20,939 nucleotides of DNA from Mesobacterium_A hydrothermale (GTDB lineage Bacteria; Pseudomonadota; Alphaproteobacteria; Rhodobacterales; Rhodobacteraceae): contig NZ_JAYLLH010000041.1 in NCBI RefSeq assembly GCF_035818635.1, positions 1 to 20,939 on the forward strand, in the 5' to 3' direction. How positions within the stretch are numbered: position 1 is the first letter of the stretch; every line of letters begins with the position of its first letter. Shown piece after piece: positions 7,404 to 15,620 of the stretch. The notes under the pieces are model-generated. The model was not told where the DNA came from and searched no databases. It worked only from the letters and a program-made list of their open reading frames with translations. Both the position numbers and the translations under genes were made by a program.

Positions 7404-8513
7404 TCAGCGTTCGCCACGTCCCGCCAGTTCCTCGACCAGCGCGGCCAGTTCCTCGGCCGCTTCGGGCTTGGCGACAGACAGCGCCGCCTGCGCCATGCGC
7501 AACGCGCCCTGCCCGTCGCGCAGCACGGTTTCGATCGCTTCGGACAGCGCCTCGATCGTCAGCCTGGATTCCGGCATGCGGATTGCGGCCCCGGCCTCGA
7601 CCAGTGCGCGGGCGTTGGCGGTCTGCTCGTCCCGGATCGCGGCGGCATAGGGGATCAGGATCGACGGACGCCCGATCACCGACAGGTCCGCCACCGATGA
7701 CGCACCAGAGCGCGAAATCACCAGCTGCGCCTCGGCCATGCGTTCGGGAACATCGTTAAAGAACGGCTGCACCTCGGCCCGGATGCCGTTTTCGTCATAG
7801 TAGCGCGTCACCCGCTCTTCGTCCTCGCCCCGGGCCTGATGGCTGATCCGCAAGAACCCCAGCAGGTCCATGGGCAAGGCGGCAATAGCCGGCGGCACGA
7901 TATCGGACAGGATGCGAGCCCCCTGGCTGCCGCCGATCACGAGGATCGACATCGGGTAATCGCCGGGAACGATATAGCCTGCGCCGGCCCGGTCGCGGAC
8001 CGCCTGGCGCACCGGGTTGCCGGTGTGGATGCCCTCGACGCCATCGGGCAGTTCCGTCGGCCAGGTGCCGCAGGCGACCTTGTCGACCCTTCTGGCGAAC
8101 AGCGCGTTCACCCGCCCCAGCACGCCGTTCTGTTCATGGATCATCCGCGGACGGCGCAGGATCCATGCGGCCCCCAACGCCGGGATCGACGGGTAGCCGC
8201 CAAAGCCCACGACAACGTCGGGTTTGTCGCGCAACATGCCCCAGACCGCGCCGATCACCCCGCCCAGCACCCGCAGCGGCACAAGCGCCTTGGCCAGCAC
8301 CCCGCCGCGCGCGAAGGTGGCCGAGGACACCTGCTCGATCTCTGTCGCATCGGGAAAGCCGCCGGTATAGCGGGCACCGCGCGCATCGGTCGACAGTTTT
8401 ACCCGCCACCCCTTGCGCAGCATCAGTTCAGCCAGCGCCTGGGCCGGGAACATATGCCCGCCCGTGCCGCCCGCCGCGATCACCAGAAGCGGTCGCGAGA
8501 ACCGTTCCGCCAT
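7404..8513 (-). CDS. murG: UDP-N-acetylglucosamine--N-acetylmuramyl-(pentapeptide) pyrophosphoryl-undecaprenol N-acetylglucosamine transferase
   Basis: MurG transfers GlcNAc from UDP-GlcNAc to lipid I, making lipid II at the inner face of the cytoplasmic membrane. The 369-residue protein begins MAERFSRPLLVIAAGGTGGH; the GGTGGH(M)FPA glycine loop is the first MurG signature. Others follow: GFGGYPSIPALGA, IHEQNGVLGRVN, the donor-site GGSQGAR, ISRSGASSVADL, and DEQTANARALVEAGAA. ATG 8513 is preceded by a very good ribosome binding site, AAGGAAGG, which decides the start over an ATG 60 bp upstream. It sits 69 bp after ftsW, as in the classical ftsW-murG-murC order. Confidence 0.97.
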   Translation of the reverse strand: MAERFSRPLLVIAAGGTGGHMFPAQALAELMLRKGWRVKLSTDARGARYTGGFPDATEIEQVSSATFARGGVLAKALVPLRVLGGVIGAVWGMLRDKPDVVVGFGGYPSIPALGAAWILRRPRMIHEQNGVLGRVNALFARRVDKVACGTWPTELPDGVEGIHTGNPVRQAVRDRAGAGYIVPGDYPMSILVIGGSQGARILSDIVPPAIAALPMDLLGFLRISHQARGEDEERVTRYYDENGIRAEVQPFFNDVPERMAEAQLVISRSGASSVADLSVIGRPSILIPYAAAIRDEQTANARALVEAGAAIRMPESRLTIEALSEAIETVLRDGQGALRMAQAALSVAKPEAAEELAALVEELAGRGER

Positions 8514-8582
8514 GAGCCACCTTCCTTTAGCCTGCCCGGGGCCGCCCGATCCTCGGACGCCATGGGATGGCATCCGGTGCGC

Positions 8583-9752
8583 CTATCGGCGCGCGCGGCC
8601 TCTCAGAATGTCGCCTATCTCGCCCTGCGGGCGGGTCCTTGTAAAGGCCAAGAGCATACCAACTGCAATCCCCCCGGCGATAAGCGACGATCCGCCATAG
8701 CTGACAAAGGGCAACGTCATGCCCTTGGCAGGCAAAAGTCGCACCGCGACCCCCATGTTGATCATTGCCTGCACCCCGAACATGCAGGCCAACCCGGTGC
8801 CCGCCAGCCGGGTGAACGGGTCCCGTTCACGGGTCAGCCGATAGAGCGAGCGCACCACGATGCCGCAATAGAGCGCGATGATGAACATCACCAGAAGCAG
8901 GCCGTATTCCTCGGCCGCGACGGCAATGATGAAATCGGTATGGGCATCGGGCAGCGACCATTTCACCTGCCCCTCGCCGACACCGACGCCAAAGAACCCG
9001 CCGCCGCGAATGGCGTTGGTGGCATAGCCGATCTGTGTCGTCGGGTCGATTTCCGGGTTCAGGAACCCGTCGATCCGGCGCGCGAAGTGTTCGGAATTGT
9101 TGTAGGCGACGCTGCCGCCCAACACCACCAGCCCTGCCAGAACCGCCAGCAGCAACAGCGGCGCGCCAGCGACAAAATACATCACGCCCCAGCCGAACAG
9201 GATCAGCGCGGCCTGCCCGAAGTCGGGCTGCATCACAAGGATCAGCACGATCATGACGGTCAGCAGGAACGACCAAAGCCGCCCCGGCGGGCCGTTCAGA
9301 TCCTGTGCCGCGGCCATCAGCCAGGCGGCGACGATCACGAAAGCCGGTTTGAGGAATTCAGACGGTTGGACGCTGGCAAAGCCAAGGCTGTACCAGCGCA
9401 CAGCGCCCTTGCCGAAGTCCGTGCCAAGGAACGGCAGGCCAAGCAGCGCGATGAATGCCCCAATGAAGGCCAGCACCGCCAGCCGCCGCACCAGCAGGGG
9501 CGACATCATCGACGTCACCACCATCGCCACCAGCGCCGCGCCGCCGAAAACCGCCTGCCGGGTGACATAATGAAAGGCGTCGTGCCCGTTGCGTTCGGCC
9601 AGCGGCGGCGACGCCGCAAGGCCCAGCAGAATGCCGATCCCGAACAGAATCAGGACACACGACAACGTCCATTTGTCCAGCGTGCGCCACCACTTGGGGA
9701 GAATCGGTTCACCCGCCGTCACCGCGGCGGTGCCGTATACCATTTCCGTCAT
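8583..9752 (-). CDS. ftsW: Lipid II polymerase (peptidoglycan glycosyltransferase) FtsW
   Basis: This is a SEDS-family septal peptidoglycan polymerase, 389 residues with about ten membrane segments. Family signatures seen are GAVRWYSLGFASVQPSEFLK, QPDFGQAALI, the extracellular AHTDFIIAVAAEEYG, and LPAKGMTLPFVSYGGSS near the C-terminus. The location directly before murG supports FtsW over the elongation paralogue RodA. ATG 9752 is used, with GCAGG about 7 nt upstream; an alternative ATG lies three codons further in. Upstream comes an aminotransferase gene rather than murD, separated by 133 bp with several hairpins, so ftsW may have its own promoter. Confidence 0.95.
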   Translation of the reverse strand: MTEMVYGTAAVTAGEPILPKWWRTLDKWTLSCVLILFGIGILLGLAASPPLAERNGHDAFHYVTRQAVFGGAALVAMVVTSMMSPLLVRRLAVLAFIGAFIALLGLPFLGTDFGKGAVRWYSLGFASVQPSEFLKPAFVIVAAWLMAAAQDLNGPPGRLWSFLLTVMIVLILVMQPDFGQAALILFGWGVMYFVAGAPLLLLAVLAGLVVLGGSVAYNNSEHFARRIDGFLNPEIDPTTQIGYATNAIRGGGFFGVGVGEGQVKWSLPDAHTDFIIAVAAEEYGLLLVMFIIALYCGIVVRSLYRLTRERDPFTRLAGTGLACMFGVQAMINMGVAVRLLPAKGMTLPFVSYGGSSLIAGGIAVGMLLAFTRTRPQGEIGDILRGRARR

Positions 9753-9885
9753 GGGAAACCTGCTTTTCTGCCTCGACCGCCCGGTTTGCCCGGGTCATGC
9801 GCAAGATGATAGCGAATCGCGAATCATCGGGCCAGTGAAAAACCGGCCCTTCGGCAAGAAGTGATCCGCAGCGCGGACTGGTCGC
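9753..9885 (-). other. Hairpin-rich spacer between the aminotransferase gene and ftsW
   Basis: Three inverted repeats occupy this gap: CCCGG/CCGGG (9780-9784 and 9790-9794), GATGAT/ATCATC (9805-9810 and 9823-9828) with an inner GCG/CGC, and GGGCC/GGCCC (9829-9833 and 9845-9849). None has a T tract on the minus strand. They may separate the transcript of the upstream pair from ftsW-murG-murC, or reduce read-through. Confidence 0.3.
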
Positions 9886-11079
9886 CTATCCGGCCTGCCA
9901 GACCGCCGACACCTCGGCCCGGATGATCCGGGCGATCAGCGCGCAATCGTCCAGGCTGAAAGTCAGCGGCAGGCGCATGTCCAGCAGCCCCGCCAGCACC
10001 CGGTCGGATTTTGGCATCTGCTCCGACGGGGCATAACGCCAGCTGTCATAGCGCGAGGTGAAGCCCACCGGTTCCGCAGCCCCGAACCATTTCAGCTCGA
10101 CTCCGCGGGCGGCGCAGCGCGCGACGACGTCCTGCACCTTGGCCCCGGCCCAGTCCAGCAACAGAAACTGGATCGACGATCCGACATAGCGTTCCTGCGC
10201 CGGCCGTTCGACCACGGTCAGCCCGGGCGTGTTGCGCAGCCCCGCTTCGACGGTGCGATAGCGGTCGTTCCAGCGGTCGATCTGCGCTTCGATATCGCGC
10301 AATTGCGGCCGCAGGATCGCGGCGCGCAGGTTGTCCATCCGGCCCGAGATATTGGGCGTTTCGTACTTGATCCGGGCGAATGCCTCTGGCCCCGGCGCGG
10401 CAAGGTGGCGGTCGAACAGCATGTAACTGCCCGACAGCATCACCGCACGCGCGGCAACCATCTCGTCGTCGGTGACCAAAAGCCCGCCTTCGCCGGAATT
10501 CATGTGCTTGTAGGTCTGGGTGGAATAGCACCCCACCGCCCCGTGCCGCCCTGACGGCACGCCGTTCCAGGATGCCCCCATGGTATGGGCGCAATCCTCG
10601 ATCACGGTGATGCCCGCCGCGTCGCAGATCGCCATCAGCCGGTCCATGTCGCACAGGTGCCCGCGCATGTGCGACAGCATCAGCACCCGCGCCTGTCCGG
10701 CCTTGGCCGCAAGATCGTCCAGGTCGATCACCAGGTCCTCGGTCACGCCGACGAAGACCGGCACCGCCCCGACCGCCGCAATGGAGCCCGGCACCGGCGC
10801 CAGCGTGAAGGCGTTTGTCAGTACGGCATCGCCCGGCTGAACCCCCACCGCCCGCAGCGCCGTGGCCAGAGCATATCCGCCCGACGCCACCGACAGGCAG
10901 TACCGCGCACCGGTATAGGCCGCGAATTCCTGCTCCAGCAAAGCAGCCTCGCCAATCTCACCCGGGACGGTGTTGTAGCGGTGCAGGCGCCCGCCCTGCA
11001 ACACGGCAAGGGCGGCGGCGATCCCTGCCTCGGGGATCGGTTCCTGCTGGGTGAAAGTACCTGTGAAACGCTCTGTCAT
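9886..11079 (-). CDS. DegT/DnrJ/EryC1/StrS family PLP-dependent aminotransferase
   Basis: The protein is 397 residues and belongs to the fold type I sugar aminotransferase family that usually aminates keto-sugars on nucleotide diphosphates for envelope polysaccharides or secondary metabolites. Visible landmarks are VASGGYALATALRAVGVQPGD, the PLP aspartate segment VIEDCAHTMGA, and the aldimine lysine K191 in TYKHMNSGEGG. Both catalytic residues are present, so it should be active. ATG 11079 (MTERFTGTF) is chosen; an upstream in-frame ATG adds only 13 residues. It follows the HAD phosphatase gene by 42 bp in the same direction. No other nucleotide-sugar modification genes are nearby, so the substrate is open; some relatives act on inosose or other cyclitols. 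Confidence 0.88.
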   Translation of the reverse strand: MTERFTGTFTQQEPIPEAGIAAALAVLQGGRLHRYNTVPGEIGEAALLEQEFAAYTGARYCLSVASGGYALATALRAVGVQPGDAVLTNAFTLAPVPGSIAAVGAVPVFVGVTEDLVIDLDDLAAKAGQARVLMLSHMRGHLCDMDRLMAICDAAGITVIEDCAHTMGASWNGVPSGRHGAVGCYSTQTYKHMNSGEGGLLVTDDEMVAARAVMLSGSYMLFDRHLAAPGPEAFARIKYETPNISGRMDNLRAAILRPQLRDIEAQIDRWNDRYRTVEAGLRNTPGLTVVERPAQERYVGSSIQFLLLDWAGAKVQDVVARCAARGVELKWFGAAEPVGFTSRYDSWRYAPSEQMPKSDRVLAGLLDMRLPLTFSLDDCALIARIIRAEVSAVWQAG

Positions 11080-11121
11080 GGTTCCTTCCTGCAACCGGCC
11101 GCAGCGCCCGTCAACCAAAGT

Positions 11122-11784
11122 TCACGTCAGGATCCGCCCAACCAAGGCGGGCAGTTCATAAAAATGGTCGATCGTGGCGTCAGGGTTCAAATCGTGAACC
11201 GACGGACCCGGCCCGAAGGTGACCAGAACACACGGTACACCCACCGCCAGCGCAGTCTTGCGGTCGGTTTCGGTGTCACCGATCAGGCAACTGCGCGCGA
11301 CGCTGCCCCCCGCCTGTTCGACCGACGCGACATAAGGCGCCGGGTCGGGTTTGCGCGTGGACAGCGTGTCCGCGCCGATCAGCGACGCAAAGGCCCCGCG
11401 CACACCCAGTTTCTGCAAAAGGTCCTCGGCCAGCGCCTCGGGCTTGTTGGTGCAGATGCCCACCGCCACGCCATCGGCGCGCAAGGCCTCGACCGCATCC
11501 ATCGCGCCTGCATACAGCCTGGTGTGCAGGTCCAGCGCCCGGCGATAGGCCAACAGCAGTTCGGGGTACCACCGCTCTACCAACTCGGCGGAATATTGCC
11601 CCTCGCGGGTCAGGCCAAGGGTCAGCATTGCCTTGCCCCCACGCAACGCCGTACCCGCGTCTGCCACTGGGTTCAGCCGCGTGGCCGCCCCCATTGCCGC
11701 AAAACAGTGGTTCGCGGCGGCGATCAGGTCGCCGCTGGTGTCTGCCAAAGTTCCGTCCAAATCGAAAATTACACAGCGCGTCAC
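11122..11784 (-). CDS. gph: HAD family hydrolase, phosphoglycolate phosphatase-like
   Basis: This is a 220-residue HAD phosphatase. Motif I is VIFDLDGTLADT with D8 as nucleophile and D10 as acid/base; motif II is ICTNKP; motif III/IV are TRKPDPAPY and LIGDTETDRKTA. The alpha-helical cap between motifs I and II fits the Gph/PGP subfamily, which removes phosphate from 2-phosphoglycolate, though other sugar phosphates are possible. The start is a GTG at 11784 directly before the conserved strand, with AGGAGA about 7 nt upstream; frame extension to an ATG much further upstream would run through glmU and is rejected. It heads the leftward run and is divergent from glmU. Confidence 0.87.
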   Translation of the reverse strand: MTRCVIFDLDGTLADTSGDLIAAANHCFAAMGAATRLNPVADAGTALRGGKAMLTLGLTREGQYSAELVERWYPELLLAYRRALDLHTRLYAGAMDAVEALRADGVAVGICTNKPEALAEDLLQKLGVRGAFASLIGADTLSTRKPDPAPYVASVEQAGGSVARSCLIGDTETDRKTALAVGVPCVLVTFGPGPSVHDLNPDATIDHFYELPALVGRILT

Positions 11785-11889
11785 GCCCGGTCTCCTGTCA
11801 CATTCGGCAATCCAACGTGAACCCTGCCACCTTGCCCTTATGAACCCTTCGGATAAAACGGGCGCGGCCAAATAACAAAGAGAAACCTT
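11785..11889. promoter_or_regulatory. Divergent promoter region between gph-like gene and glmU
   Basis: This 105-bp gap is the only place from which both the leftward HAD/aminotransferase genes and the rightward hexosamine operon can start. It is more AT-rich than its surroundings near glmU. TTGCCC followed by GATAAA is visible on the plus strand but the spacing (about 14 bp) is short, so I do not assign exact elements. Confidence 0.45.
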
Positions 11890-13245
11890 ATGAGCATTGC
11901 CCTGATCGTTCTTGCCGCCGGAAAAGGCACCCGGATGGAAAGCGACCTGCCAAAGGTGCTGCACAAGATCGCCGGCGCCCCGATGCTGCACCACGCACTG
12001 CAATCCGGCATGGTGCTTGCCCCGGAACGGACGGTTGTGGTGGCCGGCCACGGGGCCGACCTTGTCACCGCCGCCGCGCAGGATTTTGACGAGACCGCGC
12101 AGGTCGTGCTGCAAACCGAACAGCTGGGCACCGCCCATGCGGTGGCACAAGCCCGCGACGCGCTGGCCGATTTCGAGGGCGATGCAATCGTGCTCTACGG
12201 CGACACGCCGTTCATCCGCCCCGAAACGCTCGAGGCGATGCAGGTGGCGCGCGCCCGGCACGACGTGGTCGTGCTGGGGTTCGAAGCCGCCGACCCGGGC
12301 CGCTATGGCCGGTTGATGATGGCAGGCGAAACGCTGGAAAAGATCGTCGAATTCAAAGATGCGTCTGATCAAGAGCGTGCCATAACACTTTGCAATTCCG
12401 GCGTTGTTTCAGCAGACGCACAAGTGCTGTTCAACCTGATCGAGGCGGTCGGCAACGACAACGCCAGCGGCGAATACTACCTGACCGACATTGTTGCCAT
12501 CGCCCGTGCGCGCGGCCTGTCGGCCACCGCTGTCACCTGTGACGAAGCCGAAACGCTGGGCATCAATTCGCGCGCGGAACTGGCCGCGGCAGAGGCCGCG
12601 TTCCAGTCTCGCGCCCGGGCCGAGATGCTGGACGCCGGCGTCACCATGCAGGCGCCCGACACGGTGTTCCTGTGCTACGACACGGTCATTGGCCGCGACG
12701 CGGAAATCGAACCCAACGTGGTCTTCGGCCCCGGTGTCACCATCGAAAGCGGCGCCCGCATTCGCGCGTTCAGCCATCTGGAAGGCTGTCATGTCAGTCG
12801 CGGCGCCATCGTCGGCCCCTATGCCCGGCTGCGCCCGGGTGCCGAACTGGCCGAAGACGTGCATGTCGGCAACTTCGTCGAGATCAAGAACGCGCTTCTG
12901 GGCGAAGGCGTCAAGGCCAACCACCTGACCTATATCGGCGATGCCGAGATCGGCAAGCGCACCAACGTCGGCGCAGGCACGATCACCTGCAATTACGACG
13001 GTGTGTTCAAGCACCGGACCGAGATCGGCGAACAGGCCTTCATCGGGTCGAACACCATGCTGGTGGCGCCTGTCCGGGTCGGCCACAAGGCCATGACCGG
13101 CAGCGGCGCGGTGATCACCAGGGACGTGCCCGACGGCGCGCTGGCACTGGCCCGGGCCGAGCAGGTGAACAAACCCGGCCTGGCGGTCAAATTGTTCGAT
13201 ATGTTAAAGGCAAGAAAGGCCAAGCTTCAGAAAGGGGCGAAATAA
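11890..13245 (+). CDS. glmU: Bifunctional N-acetylglucosamine-1-phosphate uridyltransferase/glucosamine-1-phosphate acetyltransferase
   Basis: GlmU acetylates glucosamine-1-phosphate and then couples it to UTP, giving UDP-GlcNAc for peptidoglycan and lipopolysaccharide. The 451-residue protein starts MSIALIVLAAGKGTRM, the nucleotidyltransferase loop, followed by LPKVLHKIAG, LGTAHAV, LYGDTPFI, CNSGV and EYYLTD. From about residue 250 it becomes a left-handed beta-helix of hexapeptide repeats. The acetyltransferase site follows, with YARLRPGAEL, GNFVEIKNALLG, NHLTYIGDAEIG and NVGAGTITCNYDG. Length is normal. Its TAA stop shares one base with the glmS ATG. Codons 155-179 are unusually AT-rich for this gene. 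Confidence 0.97.
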   Translation: MSIALIVLAAGKGTRMESDLPKVLHKIAGAPMLHHALQSGMVLAPERTVVVAGHGADLVTAAAQDFDETAQVVLQTEQLGTAHAVAQARDALADFEGDAIVLYGDTPFIRPETLEAMQVARARHDVVVLGFEAADPGRYGRLMMAGETLEKIVEFKDASDQERAITLCNSGVVSADAQVLFNLIEAVGNDNASGEYYLTDIVAIARARGLSATAVTCDEAETLGINSRAELAAAEAAFQSRARAEMLDAGVTMQAPDTVFLCYDTVIGRDAEIEPNVVFGPGVTIESGARIRAFSHLEGCHVSRGAIVGPYARLRPGAELAEDVHVGNFVEIKNALLGEGVKANHLTYIGDAEIGKRTNVGAGTITCNYDGVFKHRTEIGEQAFIGSNTMLVAPVRVGHKAMTGSGAVITRDVPDGALALARAEQVNKPGLAVKLFDMLKARKAKLQKGAK

Positions 13246-15065
13246 TGTGTGGTATTGTCGGGGTACTGGGCACCCACGAAGTCGCCCCTATCCTGGTCGA
13301 GGCGCTGCGCCGGCTGGAATATCGCGGCTATGACAGCGCCGGGATCGCCACCGTCAACAACGGTGTTCTGGATCGTCGCCGCGCCGTCGGCAAGCTGGTG
13401 AACCTGTCGGATCTGCTGGTGCACGATCCCCTGCCCGGCAAGTCCGGCATCGGCCACACCCGCTGGGCCACGCATGGCGCGCCCTCGACCGTGAACGCCC
13501 ACCCGCACCGGGCGGGTCCCGTTGCCGTCGTGCACAATGGGATCATCGAGAACTACCGCGAGCTGCGCGAGGAACTGAGCCGCAAGGGCTATGAATTCTC
13601 GACCGAGACCGACACCGAAACGGTCGCCCACCTGACCCATTTCTACCTGAACGAAGGGCTAAGCCCGACCGAGGCCGCCTTTGCCACGCTCGACCGGCTT
13701 GAGGGCGCTTTTGCGCTGGTGTTCCTGTTCGATGGCGAAAGCGATCTGATGATCGGCGCCCGCAAGGGCAGCCCGCTGGCTGTGGGGCATGGCGATGGCG
13801 AGATGTATCTGGGCTCTGACGCCATTGCGCTGGCCCCGTTGACCGACCGCGTCACCTATCTTGACGAAGGCGACCGGGTGATCCTGACCCGCAGCAGTGT
13901 CGAGATCCGCGATGCCGACGGTCGCCTTGCCAACCGTCCGATGAAGACGATCCAGATGTCGGCGACCCGCGTCGACAAGGCCGGCTACAAGCATTTCATG
14001 GCCAAGGAAATTGCCGAACAGCCCAGCGTTCTGGCCGATGCGATCAACAGCTATCTCGACGCTGACGGCCAGATCACCCTGCCCGGCGACGGGCTGGATT
14101 TCACCAAGGTCGACCGACTGTCGATGGTCGCCTGCGGCACCGCGTTCTATGCCTGCCTGACCGCGAAGTACTGGTTCGAACAGCTTGCACGCCTTCCGGT
14201 CGAGGTCGATATCGCCAGCGAATTCCGCTACCGCGAACCTCCGATCACACCGCGCACCGTGGCGCTTTTCGTCAGCCAGTCGGGTGAAACCGCCGACACG
14301 CTGGCCGCCCTGCGCTATTGCCGCGACAAGGCCGACAAGATCGTGTCGGTGGTCAACGTCCCCGAAAGCTCGATTGCACGGGAAAGCGACCTGCCCCTGC
14401 CGATCCACGCCGGGATCGAGGTTGGCGTGGCATCGACCAAGGCCTTCACCTGTCAGTTGAACACCCTGTTCCTGCTGGCGCTGAAAGCCGCACAGGACCG
14501 CGGCGTGATGAGCGCAGAGGCCGTCACCGCGCTTGTCGAAAAACTGCGCGGGCTGCCTGGGATCTTCAACATCGCGCTGGAACGCGACGCGATCCTGCAA
14601 GACGCCGCGCGCCATCTGTCGGAATCCCGCGATGTGCTGTTTCTGGGCCGCGGTCTGATGTTCCCCCTGGCTCTCGAAGGTGCTCTTAAACTAAAGGAAA
14701 TCAGTTATATACATGCCGAAGCTTATGCATCAGGCGAACTTAAACACGGCCCCATTGCGCTGATCGACAAGACCGTCCCGGTGGTCGTCATGGCCCCCCG
14801 CGACAGCCTGTTCGATAAGACTGTCTCGAACATGCAAGAGGTCATGGCCCGGGGCGGCAAGGTGCTTCTGATCACCGATGCAACCGGCGCGGCCGAGGCC
14901 GGCAACGACGTCTGGCGCACCGTCATCCTGCCCGAGGTCGACCCAATCCTGTCGCCCCTGCTCTATGCCCTGCCGGCGCAGCTTCTGGCCTATCACGCCG
15001 CCGTCGCCAAGGGCACGGACGTGGACCAGCCGCGCAACCTTGCGAAATCCGTGACGGTGGAGTGA
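13245..15065 (+). CDS. glmS: Glutamine--fructose-6-phosphate aminotransferase (isomerizing)
   Basis: GlmS makes glucosamine-6-phosphate from fructose-6-phosphate and glutamine, the committing step of hexosamine synthesis. The 606-residue protein starts MCGIVGVLG, so removal of Met exposes the catalytic Cys of the class II glutaminase domain; HTRWATHGAPS and VHNGIIENY follow. Two SIS domains carry ACGTAFYA, SQSGETADT, GVASTKAFT and the LGRGLMFPLALEG segment, and the protein ends PRNLAKSVTVE as typical for GlmS. The ATG overlaps the glmU stop by one base (TAATG), so there is no room for a glmS ribozyme leader. Codons 479-501 form a striking AT-rich, rare-codon patch. Confidence 0.98.
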   Translation: MCGIVGVLGTHEVAPILVEALRRLEYRGYDSAGIATVNNGVLDRRRAVGKLVNLSDLLVHDPLPGKSGIGHTRWATHGAPSTVNAHPHRAGPVAVVHNGIIENYRELREELSRKGYEFSTETDTETVAHLTHFYLNEGLSPTEAAFATLDRLEGAFALVFLFDGESDLMIGARKGSPLAVGHGDGEMYLGSDAIALAPLTDRVTYLDEGDRVILTRSSVEIRDADGRLANRPMKTIQMSATRVDKAGYKHFMAKEIAEQPSVLADAINSYLDADGQITLPGDGLDFTKVDRLSMVACGTAFYACLTAKYWFEQLARLPVEVDIASEFRYREPPITPRTVALFVSQSGETADTLAALRYCRDKADKIVSVVNVPESSIARESDLPLPIHAGIEVGVASTKAFTCQLNTLFLLALKAAQDRGVMSAEAVTALVEKLRGLPGIFNIALERDAILQDAARHLSESRDVLFLGRGLMFPLALEGALKLKEISYIHAEAYASGELKHGPIALIDKTVPVVVMAPRDSLFDKTVSNMQEVMARGGKVLLITDATGAAEAGNDVWRTVILPEVDPILSPLLYALPAQLLAYHAAVAKGTDVDQPRNLAKSVTVE

Positions 15066-15068
15066 CCC

Positions 15069-15620
15069 ATGGCCAAGCGGTTCGACAAGCTGGGCGAGGA
15101 TCACATCGCCTTTATCAACGCGCAGCACATCTATTTCACCGGCAGCGCCGCCCCCACGGGCCGGGTCAATGTTTCGCCCAAGGGGATGGACAGCCTGCGC
15201 GTGCTGGGCCCGAACCGCATCCTGTGGTTGAACCTGACCGGGTCCGGCAACGAAACCGCCGGGCACCTGGCCCAAGACCCGCGCATGACCCTGATGTGGT
15301 GCAGCTTCACCACGCGGCCACTGATCCTGCGCGCCTATGGCACCGCCCGCGCGGTCCATCGCAACGCCCCGGACTGGGCCGGGTTGGTCGCCCCCTTCGG
15401 CGACCCGCTGGGCGCCCGGCAGGTCTATGTCATGACCGTCGATCTGGTGCAGACCTCATGCGGCTATGCCGTGCCGTTCATGGACCATGCCGGCGACCGC
15501 GACACGCTGGTGACATGGACCAGGGACAAGGGCGAAGACGGCCTGCGCGCCTATTGGGCCAGCACCAACAGCGAAACACTGGATGGCAAGCCCACCGGCA
15601 TCGGGGCGAATCTGGAATGA
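15069..15620 (+). CDS. Pyridoxamine 5'-phosphate oxidase family (flavin-binding split-barrel) protein
   Basis: The protein is 183 residues. The N-terminal part is typical of FMN split-barrel proteins: an AFINAQHIYFTGSA strand, GRVNVSPKGMD, ILWLNLTGSGNE and DPRMTLMWCSF, with a later YVMTVDLVQTSCGYAVPF strand. It lacks the C-terminal features of true PdxH, so vitamin B6 oxidation is not claimed. Stand-alone members bind FMN, F420 or haem and are mostly uncharacterised. It begins 3 bp after the glmS stop and overlaps the next gene by ATGA, so it is part of the glmUS transcript. Confidence 0.85.
   Translation: MAKRFDKLGEDHIAFINAQHIYFTGSAAPTGRVNVSPKGMDSLRVLGPNRILWLNLTGSGNETAGHLAQDPRMTLMWCSFTTRPLILRAYGTARAVHRNAPDWAGLVAPFGDPLGARQVYVMTVDLVQTSCGYAVPFMDHAGDRDTLVTWTRDKGEDGLRAYWASTNSETLDGKPTGIGANLE

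Noticed and set aside
11785..12372. N-terminal extension of the HAD phosphatase through the glmU gene
   Set aside because: The added residues are antisense to glmU and carry no HAD features; the GTG at 11784 has a good ribosome binding site and directly precedes motif I.
13200..13260. Possible glmS ribozyme/riboswitch before glmS
   Set aside because: The glmS ATG overlaps the glmU stop codon, so there is no leader; the ribozyme is also mainly a Firmicutes feature.
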